Below are positions 26,385 through 34,665 of a DNA stretch of 64,000 nt, piece by piece; positions within the stretch are counted from its first letter, which is position 1; every line of letters starts with the position of its first letter. Under the pieces are notes generated by a model that saw only the letters and a program-made list of their open reading frames with translations, was not told the DNA's origin and did no database searches. The position numbers and the translations under genes are program-made. The stretch is from Pseudobacillus lumedeiriae (GTDB taxonomy: Bacteria; Bacillota; Bacilli; Bacillales; Domibacillaceae): NCBI RefSeq assembly GCF_044891285.1, contig NZ_JAUIYO010000003.1:62001-126000 (forward strand). The letters are read 5' to 3'.

Positions 26385-26677
26385 AACAAGCACCTGCCTT
26401 TCGTTAATGAAAGTTTGCCTCACCATTAAATATATTTGTGGGGTATACATAGTATTCGAAGGAAATCTTTGAGAGGCGGCGGGCGGCCGAATATTAGTGG
26501 CAGTCGACCGCATCGTGCCGGGACTCGACTGAATATGGGCGCAGGCCGGCTTCAAGGTGAACAGCACTCTAGTCCGAAAGCCTTCTGCCAACAAATTTTA
26601 ATCACAGCACCGTTAGGAAAAATAACTATTCGTGCATTATAATAGTTCTGATCATTATTTATTCCGGAGGTTTGAAA

Positions 26678-27130
26678 ATGGACAAGTTTATGGAACGAGC
26701 AGTGGAATTAGCTGTAAAGAATGTACAAGAAGGCGGACAGCCATTTGGTGCTGTACTTGTCAAAGATGACAATATGATTGCTGAAGGTGTCAATGAACTG
26801 CACAAAGTATATGATGTGAGCGGGCATGCGGAATTGCTGGCGATCCGCCGTGCGCAGGAGCAATTACAAACCAATGATCTATCCGGTTACACGATGTACG
26901 CAAGCGGGGAGCCTTGTGCTATGTGCTTAACCGCAATGTACTTTGCAGGCATCGAGAAAGTCTTTTACTGTGCAGAGGTAGAAGATGCAGCGGCAGCAGG
27001 ATTAGAAAAATCAAAAATGATCTATGAAGACTTGAAAAAATCAAAAGAAGAACGCACCATTTCCATGATCCGCATGCCGCTGAATAAAGGACAGGAAAAC
27101 CCGATGAAGCTTTGGGCAGAGCGTTCATAA
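26678..27130 (+). CDS. guaD: Guanine deaminase-like nucleoside deaminase
   Basis: A 150-residue member of the cytidine deaminase-like superfamily. The zinc motifs are HAELLAIRRA (ligand His, catalytic Glu) and EPCAMCLTAMYFAG (two Cys ligands). The C-terminal DAAAAGLEKSKMIYEDL matches guanine deaminase (GuaD) rather than tRNA adenosine deaminase. It converts guanine to xanthine in purine salvage. CGGAGG precedes the ATG by nine bases. It is divergent from sleL and ends at a terminator. Confidence 0.82.
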   Translation: MDKFMERAVELAVKNVQEGGQPFGAVLVKDDNMIAEGVNELHKVYDVSGHAELLAIRRAQEQLQTNDLSGYTMYASGEPCAMCLTAMYFAGIEKVFYCAEVEDAAAAGLEKSKMIYEDLKKSKEERTISMIRMPLNKGQENPMKLWAERS

Positions 27131-27230
27131 CATATCTAAACGACGGAAGCGAAAAAACACAAGAATAAAATAGTGCTATATTTTTTATAAACACGACTAA
27201 AATGTGCACACTAGGCCATCAACTAAAAAT

Positions 27231-27264
27231 AAAAAAAAGCTAGCTCTGTTAGGCTAGCTTTTTT
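27231..27264. terminator. Bidirectional terminator
   Basis: AAAAAAGCTAGC pairs with GCTAGCTTTTTT. It serves both guaD and the convergent fbpB-like gene, whose stop codon lies in the loop. Confidence 0.85.
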
Positions 27265-27383
27265 AATTCATGACGCTCTTCTATACGCTTTTCGATTTTT
27301 TCTAAAGCTATTTTATCGTTAAGAATTTGTTGTTTATTTTCGTTCACTAGTTCTTCAAACGATTTTTTATGTTTAAAGCGCAT
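27249..27383 (-). CDS. fbpB: FbpB family small basic protein
   Basis: A short gene read directly: ATG at 27383, TAA at 27249, 44 residues. It begins MRFKHKKSFEELVNENKQQI and continues LNDKIALEKIEKRIEERH, the pattern of FbpB, a Fur-controlled small basic protein that works with the sRNA FsrA in the iron-sparing response of Bacillus subtilis. AAAGGGGTG precedes the ATG. A clear Fur box was not found upstream. It shares a terminator with guaD. Confidence 0.85.
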   Translation of the reverse strand: MRFKHKKSFEELVNENKQQILNDKIALEKIEKRIEERHELKKLA

Positions 27384-27604
27384 AATTACACCCCTTTACA
27401 CTGTAATAGTTTCTAAGATGACATGTACCCAGCAAAGTTGGATGTTTAGAATGAATTTTCTGAACATTTACTGTCCTCTTTATAATACGATAATCAACTT
27501 CATTTTAACAGTGATTATTTTGACATTACGGTGAATATTTTGACATGTGTGTGAAGGATTTTTATGTAAAGCTTAAAAATTTTATAAAAGAGGAGACAAA
27601 TCAT

Positions 27605-28063
27605 ATGGCACTGCACCATTTTCATTTAAAAGCTCATTGGCCTGGCCTTCGCAATGATGCAGGTAAAATTGAGGCCGGCAATTTAAAAACGGAAGTATCA
27701 ATCCCTCCAGAAATGAATGGACCGGGGATTGGGACAAATCCAGATGAAATGCTGCTTGGAGCGGCGGCTACTTGCTATATTATTACCTTAGCCGCGATGA
27801 TGGAGCGAAGCAGACTCGAGAAAGAAGATCTGACGATGGAATCGGAAGGCATTGTGGATGTGACGAATGGTGTGATTACTTATCAAACCATTATCCATCG
27901 CCCAAATATCATTTTAAAATCAAACGCCTCTGACAAAGACAAGAAACTGGCACAAAAGTTAGCTGAAAAAGCAGAAAAATCTTGCATGATCAGCCGAGCG
28001 CTCAAAGGAAATGTGGACGTACAGCTGGAAACCTTTATTCAAACGGCTCATGAATGTAATTGA
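27605..28063 (+). CDS. OsmC family peroxide-reducing protein
   Basis: A 152-residue OsmC/Ohr-type protein. The two redox cysteines are seen in GAAATCYIITLAAM and EKSCMISRAL, the usual spacing. Such enzymes reduce organic hydroperoxides with thiol cofactors. GAGGAGA precedes the ATG at 27605; an in-frame start 20 codons earlier lacks a site. It is followed 89 bases later by a VOC-family gene in the same direction. Confidence 0.9.
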   Translation: MALHHFHLKAHWPGLRNDAGKIEAGNLKTEVSIPPEMNGPGIGTNPDEMLLGAAATCYIITLAAMMERSRLEKEDLTMESEGIVDVTNGVITYQTIIHRPNIILKSNASDKDKKLAQKLAEKAEKSCMISRALKGNVDVQLETFIQTAHECN

Positions 28064-28152
28064 TTCGCAGTTGACAAGACGGAATTGTTCGGAGAAAATA
28101 TGAATACACACATAAGAACATACGTTCACTTTTAAAAAGGAGTGGTTAATCA

Positions 28153-28563
28153 GTGGAACTGTCTAATCAAAAAATTACCACATTTTTAATGTTTACTGGA
28201 ACGGCTGAAGAGGCGATGAATCATTATATGTCCATCTTTGATGAATCAGAAATTATTCATATTCTGCGTTACGGGCCGAATCAAGGCGGCAAGGAAGGCT
28301 CGGTTCTGCATGCCTCGTTTAAATTAAAAGGACAAGTATTCATGTGCATCGACAATAATAACGGGGACGATCATCCCTTTACCCCTGCCATGTCCTTGTT
28401 TGTTACTTGTGATGCGGAAGAAGAAATCGACCAAGTGTTTGCGAAGTTATCCGAAGGCGGTACCGTCTTAATGCCGTTAGCTCCCTCCCCTTTCAGTGAA
28501 AAGTTTGGATGGGTTGCAGATAAATACGGGGTATCGTGGCAGTTAAATTTACCGAAAAGCTGA
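28153..28563 (+). CDS. VOC superfamily protein (PhnB-like)
   Basis: A 136-residue protein of the PhnB/3-demethylubiquinone-methyltransferase-like VOC family: ITTFLMFTGTAEEAMNHYMSIF at the start, then FMCIDNN, AMSLFVTCDAEEEIDQVFAKL and FGWVADKYGVSWQLNL at the end. The family binds small ligands or metals through paired beta-alpha-beta-beta-beta units; the function is not known. It starts at a GTG after AAAAAGGAG. A terminator follows. Confidence 0.88.
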   Translation: MELSNQKITTFLMFTGTAEEAMNHYMSIFDESEIIHILRYGPNQGGKEGSVLHASFKLKGQVFMCIDNNNGDDHPFTPAMSLFVTCDAEEEIDQVFAKLSEGGTVLMPLAPSPFSEKFGWVADKYGVSWQLNLPKS

Positions 28564-28582
28564 CAATCGTTTTTATAGTATC

Positions 28583-28625
28583 AGTGCCAGACTCTCTCTT
28601 CCAATTTAGAGGTCTGGCACTTTGT
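28583..28625 (+). terminator. Terminator after the VOC gene
   Basis: AGTGCCAGAC...CTCT pairs with AGAG...GTCTGGCACT, followed by TTGTTTT. Confidence 0.75.
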
Positions 28626-28974
28626 TTTAAATTAAATAAATCAAAGCTAAAACAGTTGCAAAACCTGAAGAGTAAACCAACTCTTCCTGTATTCCTCCTC
28701 TTCCTAAAGACATCATTGACATTCATTATTATCCATTAACTGCTCATCTCTCCTACATATTGTATTTCACCGTACAAAGTCTTCCAGTCACCTCCCCTTT
28801 CCTGCATCTTACCTGTATAATGGCTTCCAAAAAGCCATCCCATCATACAATGGGAGTAAGATCAAACCACATCAAAAAATGACTACTCACAAAATCTCTC
28901 TATATGACAGACATTTTCCCGGCACTCGACTAGAATATGGTTAAAAAGCAAATAAGAAAGGAGGCAAGGCAGCA
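28626..28974. other. Intergenic region before the LytTR gene
   Basis: No supported ORF. A short inverted repeat CCCAT...ATGGG lies near 28840-28855. A weak promoter-like pair lies within the last 80 bases before the AGAAAGGAGG site of the LytTR gene. Confidence 0.4.
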
Positions 28975-29433
28975 ATGAAAGTGTCACTAGACATTAACAA
29001 CGATTACGAAGAAACAAAGGTGACGATTCAATGTCAAGAAGTGGATGATTCGATTAAAGAGATTCTCGATTTTTTAAAAGGAAGGGAGACAGAATTTATC
29101 GTCGGCAAGCAAGGAGAGATGCAGCATATTTTAAAACCCGCTGATATTCACTGTTTTTATTCCCAGACAGACGCGGTATTCGCTGTCACAGCTAACGGCG
29201 AATTTAAAGTGAAGGAAAAACTGTACGAGCTTGAAGAGCTGCTTTCGCCGAGACAATTTGTCCGGCTGTCAAAATCGGTCATTGCCAATCTTCACGAACT
29301 AAGTCATTTCGAAGCATCCTTTAACGGAACACTTTGCGTCCACTTTAAATCAGGAAAGAAAGAATATGTAACGAGACATTATGTGAACTCAATCAAAGAC
29401 GCGTTAAAAATTAATAGGAGGAAAGAAGGATGA
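28975..29433 (+). CDS. LytTR-type DNA-binding regulator
   Basis: A 152-residue protein. The first 45 residues are a short unassigned segment; residues about 48-148 form a LytTR DNA-binding domain (ILKPADIHCFYSQTDAVFAV, LSPRQFVRLSKSVIANLHEL and YVTRHYVNSIKDAL). There is no receiver domain, so its activity is probably controlled by the membrane protein encoded next to it. Its stop codon overlaps the start of the DUF3021 gene (ATGA). AGAAAGGAGG precedes the ATG. Confidence 0.9.
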   Translation: MKVSLDINNDYEETKVTIQCQEVDDSIKEILDFLKGRETEFIVGKQGEMQHILKPADIHCFYSQTDAVFAVTANGEFKVKEKLYELEELLSPRQFVRLSKSVIANLHELSHFEASFNGTLCVHFKSGKKEYVTRHYVNSIKDALKINRRKEG

Positions 29434-29852
29434 AAACCTTTTTGTTTCGAAGTTTGATCGGTATCTTTTTCGGTGCATTTATCGCTGTCATGACAACGAT
29501 GAGCGTTGTGTATTTCGGTGGAACAGAGTGGTTTAATGGGGAACTGTTTATTAAAAACGCGTTCGGCACAATGTTTTGCGGATGGTTCTTTACAGTCTCT
29601 CCCCTTTATTTCGAAATAAGTTCCCTTCGGCTGCCACAGCAGACGGCACTCCATTTTGCCACCGTGATCATTCTCAATTTCATCCTGTCTCTCGGAGTTG
29701 GCTGGATCACTTTTGACCTCGAAAACATTCTCTGTTTTACAGCCATATTTATCGGTATATATGCTGTTATTTGGATCTGTTTCTACCTTTATTATAAAAA
29801 TGAGGCAAAAAAGCTAAATGATGGGCTGCAAAATATAGATAAAAATACCTGA
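29430..29852 (+). CDS. DUF3021 membrane protein, partner of LytTR regulator
   Basis: A 140-residue protein with four membrane helices (about residues 8-28, 40-60, 72-92 and 100-122) and a charged tail, matching the DUF3021 family. The family is found almost always beside a receiver-less LytTR regulator and is thought to hold it at the membrane as an anti-activator. Translational coupling (4-base overlap) supports that here. The signal sensed is not known. Confidence 0.85.
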   Translation: MKTFLFRSLIGIFFGAFIAVMTTMSVVYFGGTEWFNGELFIKNAFGTMFCGWFFTVSPLYFEISSLRLPQQTALHFATVIILNFILSLGVGWITFDLENILCFTAIFIGIYAVIWICFYLYYKNEAKKLNDGLQNIDKNT

Positions 29853-29876
29853 ATACATTTTGAGTATTGTCAATTA

Positions 29877-29912
29877 AGAAGGCTTCCTTCAAATCTGGGG
29901 AAGCCTTCTTTT
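29877..29912 (+). terminator. Terminator after the LytTR/DUF3021 pair
   Basis: GAAGGCTTCC pairs with GGAAGCCTTC, followed by TTTT. Confidence 0.85.
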
Positions 29913-29974
29913 CCCTCATAATGCGCGAATGTTTGTCAATTGTGCGCGGGAATTCCAATAATATGCGCGCTAGC

Positions 29975-30349
29975 TTATTCTTTTTTTGCCTCTTTTACAA
30001 CAAAATCTCCTCTTGCATGATCATTGCTTAATGTAATCACTAGTGAGTTGTCTTCCCGCGGCACATTTAATACCTTCACCTTTATCTTTATTTCGTAAAT
30101 GGTGCCGGGTTTCATTTCCTCTGAAGGTTCTGGAAGTGCTTCTTTGTGAATAGTGACGATTTTAGCCTCTTCAAATTGCGGGAAACGCAGGTTGTACGCG
30201 GTTTTTATCGAGTAAGTGATTTGTTTATGAAACTGTGTAATCAAAATGTCTTCCATGTCCGTTTGACTGACTTCTTGAGCAAACGTATTCGCTGTTCCCG
30301 CAAGCATGATGAAGGCCGACAATAAGAAACTACATACGATCTTTTTCAA
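29975..30349 (-). CDS. Secreted DUF3888 protein
   Basis: A 124-residue protein with a signal peptide (KKIVCSFLLSAFIMLAG, predicted cut after ANTFA) and a DUF3888 domain, seen in DILITQFHKQITYSIKTAYN and TIYEIKIKVKVLNVPRED. It is exported; the role is unknown. The start is taken as TTG at 30349, spaced correctly from AAAGGGTG, rather than the GTG at 30358 that overlaps the ribosome binding site. Confidence 0.8.
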   Translation of the reverse strand: MKKIVCSFLLSAFIMLAGTANTFAQEVSQTDMEDILITQFHKQITYSIKTAYNLRFPQFEEAKIVTIHKEALPEPSEEMKPGTIYEIKIKVKVLNVPREDNSLVITLSNDHARGDFVVKEAKKE

Positions 30350-30498
30350 TGAATTCACCCTTTACTACCGCTTTTATATGTTATTTTCTCCTCGTAAATC
30401 ATGCACATAAGCGTTAACTTATGCCACTAGTCACAAGTTTTGAGTATCCAGGAATCATTCTGGCTATCCTAAAGGAAAAAGATAAAGGAGACAGGTAC

Positions 30499-31380
30499 AT
30501 GGGGAATCCGTCTATTTACGATCAGCCGCATATCAAAAGGCATATTTTATCCCAGTATGAAAACTATTTGCGGTTATTTGACTGTGAAATCGAGAGAGAG
30601 TATGTATCGACTCGCTTTGGCAAAACACATGTACTGAAATTAGGAAAAGAAGACGGCAAGCCGTTATTTATTTTTCATGGCGCCAATTGTGTAAACCCAA
30701 TGACCCTTTCGTGGTTTCAAGAACTGTTTCATGACTACAAGATTTATGCTCCCGATACGATTGGTCATCCCGGTTACAGCGATGAAACGAGAGTATGTCC
30801 CGAAGACGACAGCTTCGCCCTATGGGTCAATGATTTGTTAGACCATTATGCCATCCAATCTTGTGCATTTGCGGGTGTATCCTATGGAGGCGGCATCGTT
30901 CTAAGACTGGCTGCTTTCTATCCAGAAAAAGTATCCTGCGCTATCTTAGTCGTTCCAGCCGGCATTTGTGCCTTTTCTAAATGGTGGACGATGAAAAGCA
31001 TGCTGCTGCCATTTACGCTTTATCAACTGAATGATTCGGTAAAGCAAATTAAAGCCGTCACTAACGCCATGTCCGCAGGCAGCATGAAAGATATAGATGA
31101 AGACATCATTGGTACGATCTTTCAGCACGTAACACTCGAACATCGTCTGCCAAAACTGACAAAGAAAGAAGAACTACAATCATATCACGCACCTACATTG
31201 GTTATCGCGGCAATGCAGGACGTCTTTTTCCCCGAATCCAAACTGTTCAAAAAAGCCGCGGCCATCTTTGGAGAGCTGCTGGAATGGAGAGCTTACAATA
31301 TGGGGCACTTTCCTTCACGGCATTCTCTTAAAGAAATGAATACGGATATGAGGGATTTTTTACTTACACATGACTATTGA
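30499..31380 (+). CDS. Alpha/beta hydrolase
   Basis: A 293-residue alpha/beta hydrolase. The oxyanion segment is LFIFHGANCVNP, the nucleophile elbow is GVSYGGG (Ser), the acid is in VIAAMQDVFFPE and the catalytic His is in YNMGHFPSRH. The substrate is unknown. The ATG at 30499 follows AAAGGAGACAGG; the 26-codon upstream extension has no site. It ends at a terminator. Confidence 0.88.
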   Translation: MGNPSIYDQPHIKRHILSQYENYLRLFDCEIEREYVSTRFGKTHVLKLGKEDGKPLFIFHGANCVNPMTLSWFQELFHDYKIYAPDTIGHPGYSDETRVCPEDDSFALWVNDLLDHYAIQSCAFAGVSYGGGIVLRLAAFYPEKVSCAILVVPAGICAFSKWWTMKSMLLPFTLYQLNDSVKQIKAVTNAMSAGSMKDIDEDIIGTIFQHVTLEHRLPKLTKKEELQSYHAPTLVIAAMQDVFFPESKLFKKAAAIFGELLEWRAYNMGHFPSRHSLKEMNTDMRDFLLTHDY

Positions 31381-31393
31381 ATTTAGCTAATCA

Positions 31394-31427
31394 AATAAGC
31401 AAGGGAGGACCTCCCTTGCTTATTTTT
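31394..31427 (+). terminator. Terminator after the hydrolase gene
   Basis: AATAAGCAAGGGAG pairs with CTCCCTTGCTTATT, then TTTG. Confidence 0.85.
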
Positions 31428-31513
31428 GCTGTTGACTCATTTATAGTCAGATGTCACCCATTTACGAGGAACGTTCGCTCACTTGCGAGCTTCCCCCTTT
31501 TGCGGGCGGAACA

Positions 31514-31663
31514 TCATTTTTTCCTTTGCCCTGTCTCTTTCCATCGGCCATCCGCTTTGTTAAATGCGTCTTGATATGAAACTTCTTGCATGCTGCTCAA
31601 TCCATTGTTTTCTTCAGACATCATTTGATGAGGGGTTTTCTTTTTAATTTCTTTTTTCTCCAT
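31514..31663 (-). CDS. Small hydrophilic protein (49 aa)
   Basis: A short gene read directly: ATG at 31663, TGA at 31514, 49 residues. It begins MEKKEIKKKTPHQMMSEENN and ends with FNKADGRWKETGQRKK. AAAGGAG lies nine to ten bases before the ATG. It is Lys/Glu rich with no membrane segment or known motif. It lies downstream of the leftward LysR gene, 70 bases away, and could be on the same transcript. Confidence 0.55.
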   Translation of the reverse strand: MEKKEIKKKTPHQMMSEENNGLSSMQEVSYQDAFNKADGRWKETGQRKK

Positions 31664-31733
31664 CTTTCATTTCTCCTTTCTCATTCATATTGAGTCCTTA
31701 TTCTCCCCCGCATCTCTATGCTTTAATCCCCCA

Positions 31734-32639
31734 TTATATCTTCACCTCTGGCACAGCCTCTGCGAAATCCTTTCTTAGCAGGCTCATAAACACTTCAACA
31801 GCTTTCGGCTGAAAGGGATCTGTTGTTGTAACGAGAGAAAATTTCCTTTTGATCGGTGTTCCTTTCATTCTCAAAACAGACAGCGAACCAGCTGTCACTT
31901 CTTTCCGAATGGCCCATTTGGAAAAAAGTGATACCCCCAATCCAGCTTCAACGGATTCTTTAATAATTTGCGTGCTGCCAAATTCCATTAATTGTACCGG
32001 TGTCTCCTCAAACAGCTGAAACATTTTTTCCGTTGCCTCTCTCGTACCTGACCCTTTCTCACGGACAATCCATGTTTCCACTTCTAATTCCGAAAACTTC
32101 ATCACTTTTTTACGGGCCAATCGGTGATCAATAGAAGCGACAACATACATTTCGTCTTCCGCAAATGGCTCAAATGTCAGTTTTTCATGTTGGAATTCTC
32201 CTTCTACAACCCCAACATCCAATTGGCGATTGACGACTAACCGTTCAATTTCTTTCGTATTTCCAATTGTGATAGCTGGTTTAATTAACGGATAGTGCTC
32301 ACGCAAGTAAGCAATAATATGAGGTAACACATATTCCCCGAACGAATAACTCGCTCCTATAGCCAGCTCTCCGCTTGCCTTATTCGTTAGGTCATCCACC
32401 AAATTTTGCATTTTCGTATATAATCCCACCATTTCCTTCGCATGATGATAGACAATTTCCCCTGCTTTATTTAATCGGACATATTTGTTCGTCCGATCCA
32501 ACAGCCTAGAGCCGATCGTCCGCTCAAGCGTTTGAATATATTGACTGACAGCTGGCTGCGTCATATGCAATTCTTCCGCTGCACGGGAAAAGTTCTTCTT
32601 CTCTGCCACTGTGATAAAAACAAGCAAAAGCTGATCCAT
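31734..32639 (-). CDS. LysR regulator of the yeiH-like gene
   Basis: A 301-residue LTTR of the CysL/YeiE-like branch: winged helix FITVAEKKNFSRAAEELHMT then QPAVSQYIQTLE, and an effector domain with SGELAIGASYSFGEYVLPHI. It is divergently transcribed from a YeiH-family transporter, the standard LTTR target arrangement, and should sense a sulfur compound such as sulfite or a cysteine precursor (inference from the family). GGAGGATGAAAC precedes the ATG. Confidence 0.9.
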   Translation of the reverse strand: MDQLLLVFITVAEKKNFSRAAEELHMTQPAVSQYIQTLERTIGSRLLDRTNKYVRLNKAGEIVYHHAKEMVGLYTKMQNLVDDLTNKASGELAIGASYSFGEYVLPHIIAYLREHYPLIKPAITIGNTKEIERLVVNRQLDVGVVEGEFQHEKLTFEPFAEDEMYVVASIDHRLARKKVMKFSELEVETWIVREKGSGTREATEKMFQLFEETPVQLMEFGSTQIIKESVEAGLGVSLFSKWAIRKEVTAGSLSVLRMKGTPIKRKFSLVTTTDPFQPKAVEVFMSLLRKDFAEAVPEVKI

Positions 32640-32684
32640 GTTTCATCCTCCCATTTTTTCTATCTATCATATTATTTACTTATC

Positions 32685-32701
32685 ATCATTATCATAATGA
32701 T
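32685..32701. promoter_or_regulatory. LysR operator candidate
   Basis: ATCATTAT, C, ATAATGAT is a perfect palindrome in the divergent intergenic region, containing the T-N11-A pattern of LTTR sites. Confidence 0.55.
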
Positions 32702-32769
32702 TTATTTTTCTTATATGATATCTTCCTTTACGATGAAGTTACAACAAATTTCAATGGGGTGAGTAATAA

Positions 32770-33810
32770 ATGACTATTCAAAATGTCAAAGTCAAAAAAG
32801 AGCCCATGAAGCAGAAACAAGACTCTTCTTTCACTGGATGGATCAGCGGGATCGCGTTTACCTTTCTCATCGCCCTGCTCGGTTATTTATTAGCCCAAGT
32901 ACCCGTGTTCGATCATGTCGGTCAATTAGCCTGTGCCATTATCATTGCCGTCGCATATCGGCAAATCTTTGGCTATCCAGAAACCATTCGTTTGGGCATT
33001 GCTTTCTCTTCTAAGAGATTGCTGCGAGCGGCAATTATTTTATATGGATTGAAATTAAATATTGATACCGTCTTACACGATGGACTAGGACTGCTTGCGC
33101 GTGATGTGGGGGTCATTGCATTCGCCATCTTCTTAACGATTGGGCTCGCTAAATGGCTGAAAGCTGATAAAATGATTTCTCTTCTTCTCGGGGTAGGCAC
33201 GGGCGTTTGCGGGGCGGCTGCCATTGCGGCAATAGCGCCAATCGTGAAATCCGAAGATGACGATACAGCGATTAGTGTGGGGATCATCGCGCTAGTCGGT
33301 ACGATCTTCGCGATTGCCTATACAATTTTAAGACCCATTTTGCCGCTGTCAGCGATTGATTATGGCATCTGGTCCGGCATCAGCTTGCATGAAATTGCCC
33401 ACGTCGCATTAGCAGGGGCGCCCGCGGGCCAAGATGGATTAGCGATCGCCTTACTCGCAAAATTAGGCCGTGTCTTCCTTCTCGTTCCATTATGCTTTAT
33501 TTTTATGTACTTGATGAAACGAAAATCAGGGGGAAATCAATCAGATGCCAAGGTAGAATTTCCATGGTTCTTAATCGGCTTCCTCCTCATGAGCCTATTT
33601 GGAAGCTACGTTCTGGGGCACTCTATTCCTGTTACACAAGAATTCCTTGATGGGGTTGCCAGTGTGACTACTTGGTGTCTAACAGCAGCAATGGTAGGGC
33701 TTGGACTAAACGTAAGCCTTCGCGATTTAAAAACAAAAGCATTAAAACCTTTAATCGCCATGACCATTACATCCATTTGCCTTTCTATTCTTGCTTATTT
33801 CATGGTATAG
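32770..33810 (+). CDS. yeiH: YeiH family putative sulfate/sulfite exporter
   Basis: A 346-residue integral membrane protein of the UPF0324 (YeiH) family with about ten helices. Family blocks are LLRAAIILYGLKLN, LLGVGTGVCGAAAIAAIAPI, GIWSGISLHEIAHVALAGA and AMVGLGLNVSLRDLK. Annotated as putative sulfate exporter, although the substrate is not firmly known. It is the partner of the divergent LysR gene and is probably induced by it. GGGGTGAG precedes the ATG. Confidence 0.92.
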   Translation: MTIQNVKVKKEPMKQKQDSSFTGWISGIAFTFLIALLGYLLAQVPVFDHVGQLACAIIIAVAYRQIFGYPETIRLGIAFSSKRLLRAAIILYGLKLNIDTVLHDGLGLLARDVGVIAFAIFLTIGLAKWLKADKMISLLLGVGTGVCGAAAIAAIAPIVKSEDDDTAISVGIIALVGTIFAIAYTILRPILPLSAIDYGIWSGISLHEIAHVALAGAPAGQDGLAIALLAKLGRVFLLVPLCFIFMYLMKRKSGGNQSDAKVEFPWFLIGFLLMSLFGSYVLGHSIPVTQEFLDGVASVTTWCLTAAMVGLGLNVSLRDLKTKALKPLIAMTITSICLSILAYFMV

Positions 33811-33814
33811 CAAA

Positions 33815-33845
33815 AGCTCCAGACGCTCATTCTGCGTTTGGAGCT
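33815..33845 (-). terminator. Terminator of the arsenic operon
   Basis: AGCTCCAAACGC pairs with GCGTCTGGAGCT and is followed by TTTTGC on the minus strand. It may also protect against read-through from yeiH. Confidence 0.7.
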
Positions 33846-33868
33846 AAAACTGCCATACCATTAAGAAC

Positions 33869-34192
33869 TTATCCTCGAGGCCACAGTATCACAACAACAC
33901 CGGCTAAACAGATGAAACCGCCCATCCAGTCAAAGGAATCGGGCGTTTTTTTATCGATCCACCATCCCCACAATAAACTGAGGGCGACAAACACTCCTCC
34001 ATAAGCCGCATAGACTCGTCCAAAGTTAGGAAAGACTTGCAAAGCGGCAATGACGCCGTATAAAAATAAAGCGATGCCGCCAAGTAATCCGAACCATCTT
34101 GGACGTCCTTCACGCAGCCATTGCCATATTAAATACCCTCCTCCAATTTCCGCTGCTCCTGCGAGTATGAATAAAATAATGACCTTTATCAC
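33869..34192 (-). CDS. YnfA/UPF0060 family small membrane protein
   Basis: A 107-residue protein with four membrane helices, clearly UPF0060 (LAGAAEIGGGYLIWQWLREG, then GRVYAAYGGVFVALSLLWGW, ending GGFICLAGVVVILWPRG). The fold is like small multidrug resistance pumps. It is the last gene of the ars operon, 36 bases after arsC, so a role in metalloid tolerance is possible. GGAG lies eight bases before the GTG start. Confidence 0.9.
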   Translation of the reverse strand: MIKVIILFILAGAAEIGGGYLIWQWLREGRPRWFGLLGGIALFLYGVIAALQVFPNFGRVYAAYGGVFVALSLLWGWWIDKKTPDSFDWMGGFICLAGVVVILWPRG

Positions 34193-34228
34193 TTACATAA
34201 CTCCTTTACTCTGTACAGCTTTTAAACA

Positions 34229-34647
34229 TCACGCCCCTGCTTTGGCAAAACGTTCTATTCTTTCACTAATTTCATCACGCACACGCTGGAAGAATGCCCA
34301 TTTTTCCTCTTCCGTCCCTTCCGCTTTTGCCGGATCATCAAATCCCCAATGCTCCCGCTTCACATGCGGAGGTGTCATCGGACATTTATCTGCGGCATCG
34401 CCACATAGCGTCACGACTAAATCCGCATGATGTAAAATCTCAGAATCAATGATATCTGACGTTTGGGTAGAAATATCAATCCCTGCTTCTTTCATCGCTT
34501 TGACAGCATTAGGATTTAATCCATGTGCTTCAATACCTGCACTATATACATTCCATTCATCGCCTAAATACTTTTTCGCCCATCCCTCTGCCATTTGACT
34601 GCGGCATGAATTTCCTGTGCATAAAAAGTAAATTATTTTTTAGCCAT
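34229..34647 (-). pseudogene. arsC: Arsenate reductase with N-terminal frameshift
   Basis: Thioredoxin-coupled ArsC. With the frame restored the protein reads MAKKIIYFLCTGNSCRSQ and carries the three redox cysteines at positions 10, 82 and 89 as in the Bacillus/Staphylococcus enzyme. In this sequence the A run after ATGGCT has six As (34636-34641 on the plus strand as Ts) where seven are needed. The ATG frame stops at codon 5. The remaining frame (from Met19) lacks the catalytic Cys10 loop. Either the gene is broken, the read is one base short, or slippage on the A run restores the frame. Confidence 0.85.
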
Positions 34648-34665
34648 ATTGGTTGTCTCCTTTAA

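Noticed and set aside
26385..26594. 70-residue N-terminal extension of SleL
   Set aside because: No ribosome binding site at its start, G+C-rich and unlike any LysM protein. GTG 26384 with GGCAGGTG gives the family start.
27400..27540. Fur box upstream of fbpB
   Set aside because: Only a half-site-like GATTATC was seen; no good 7-1-7 match.
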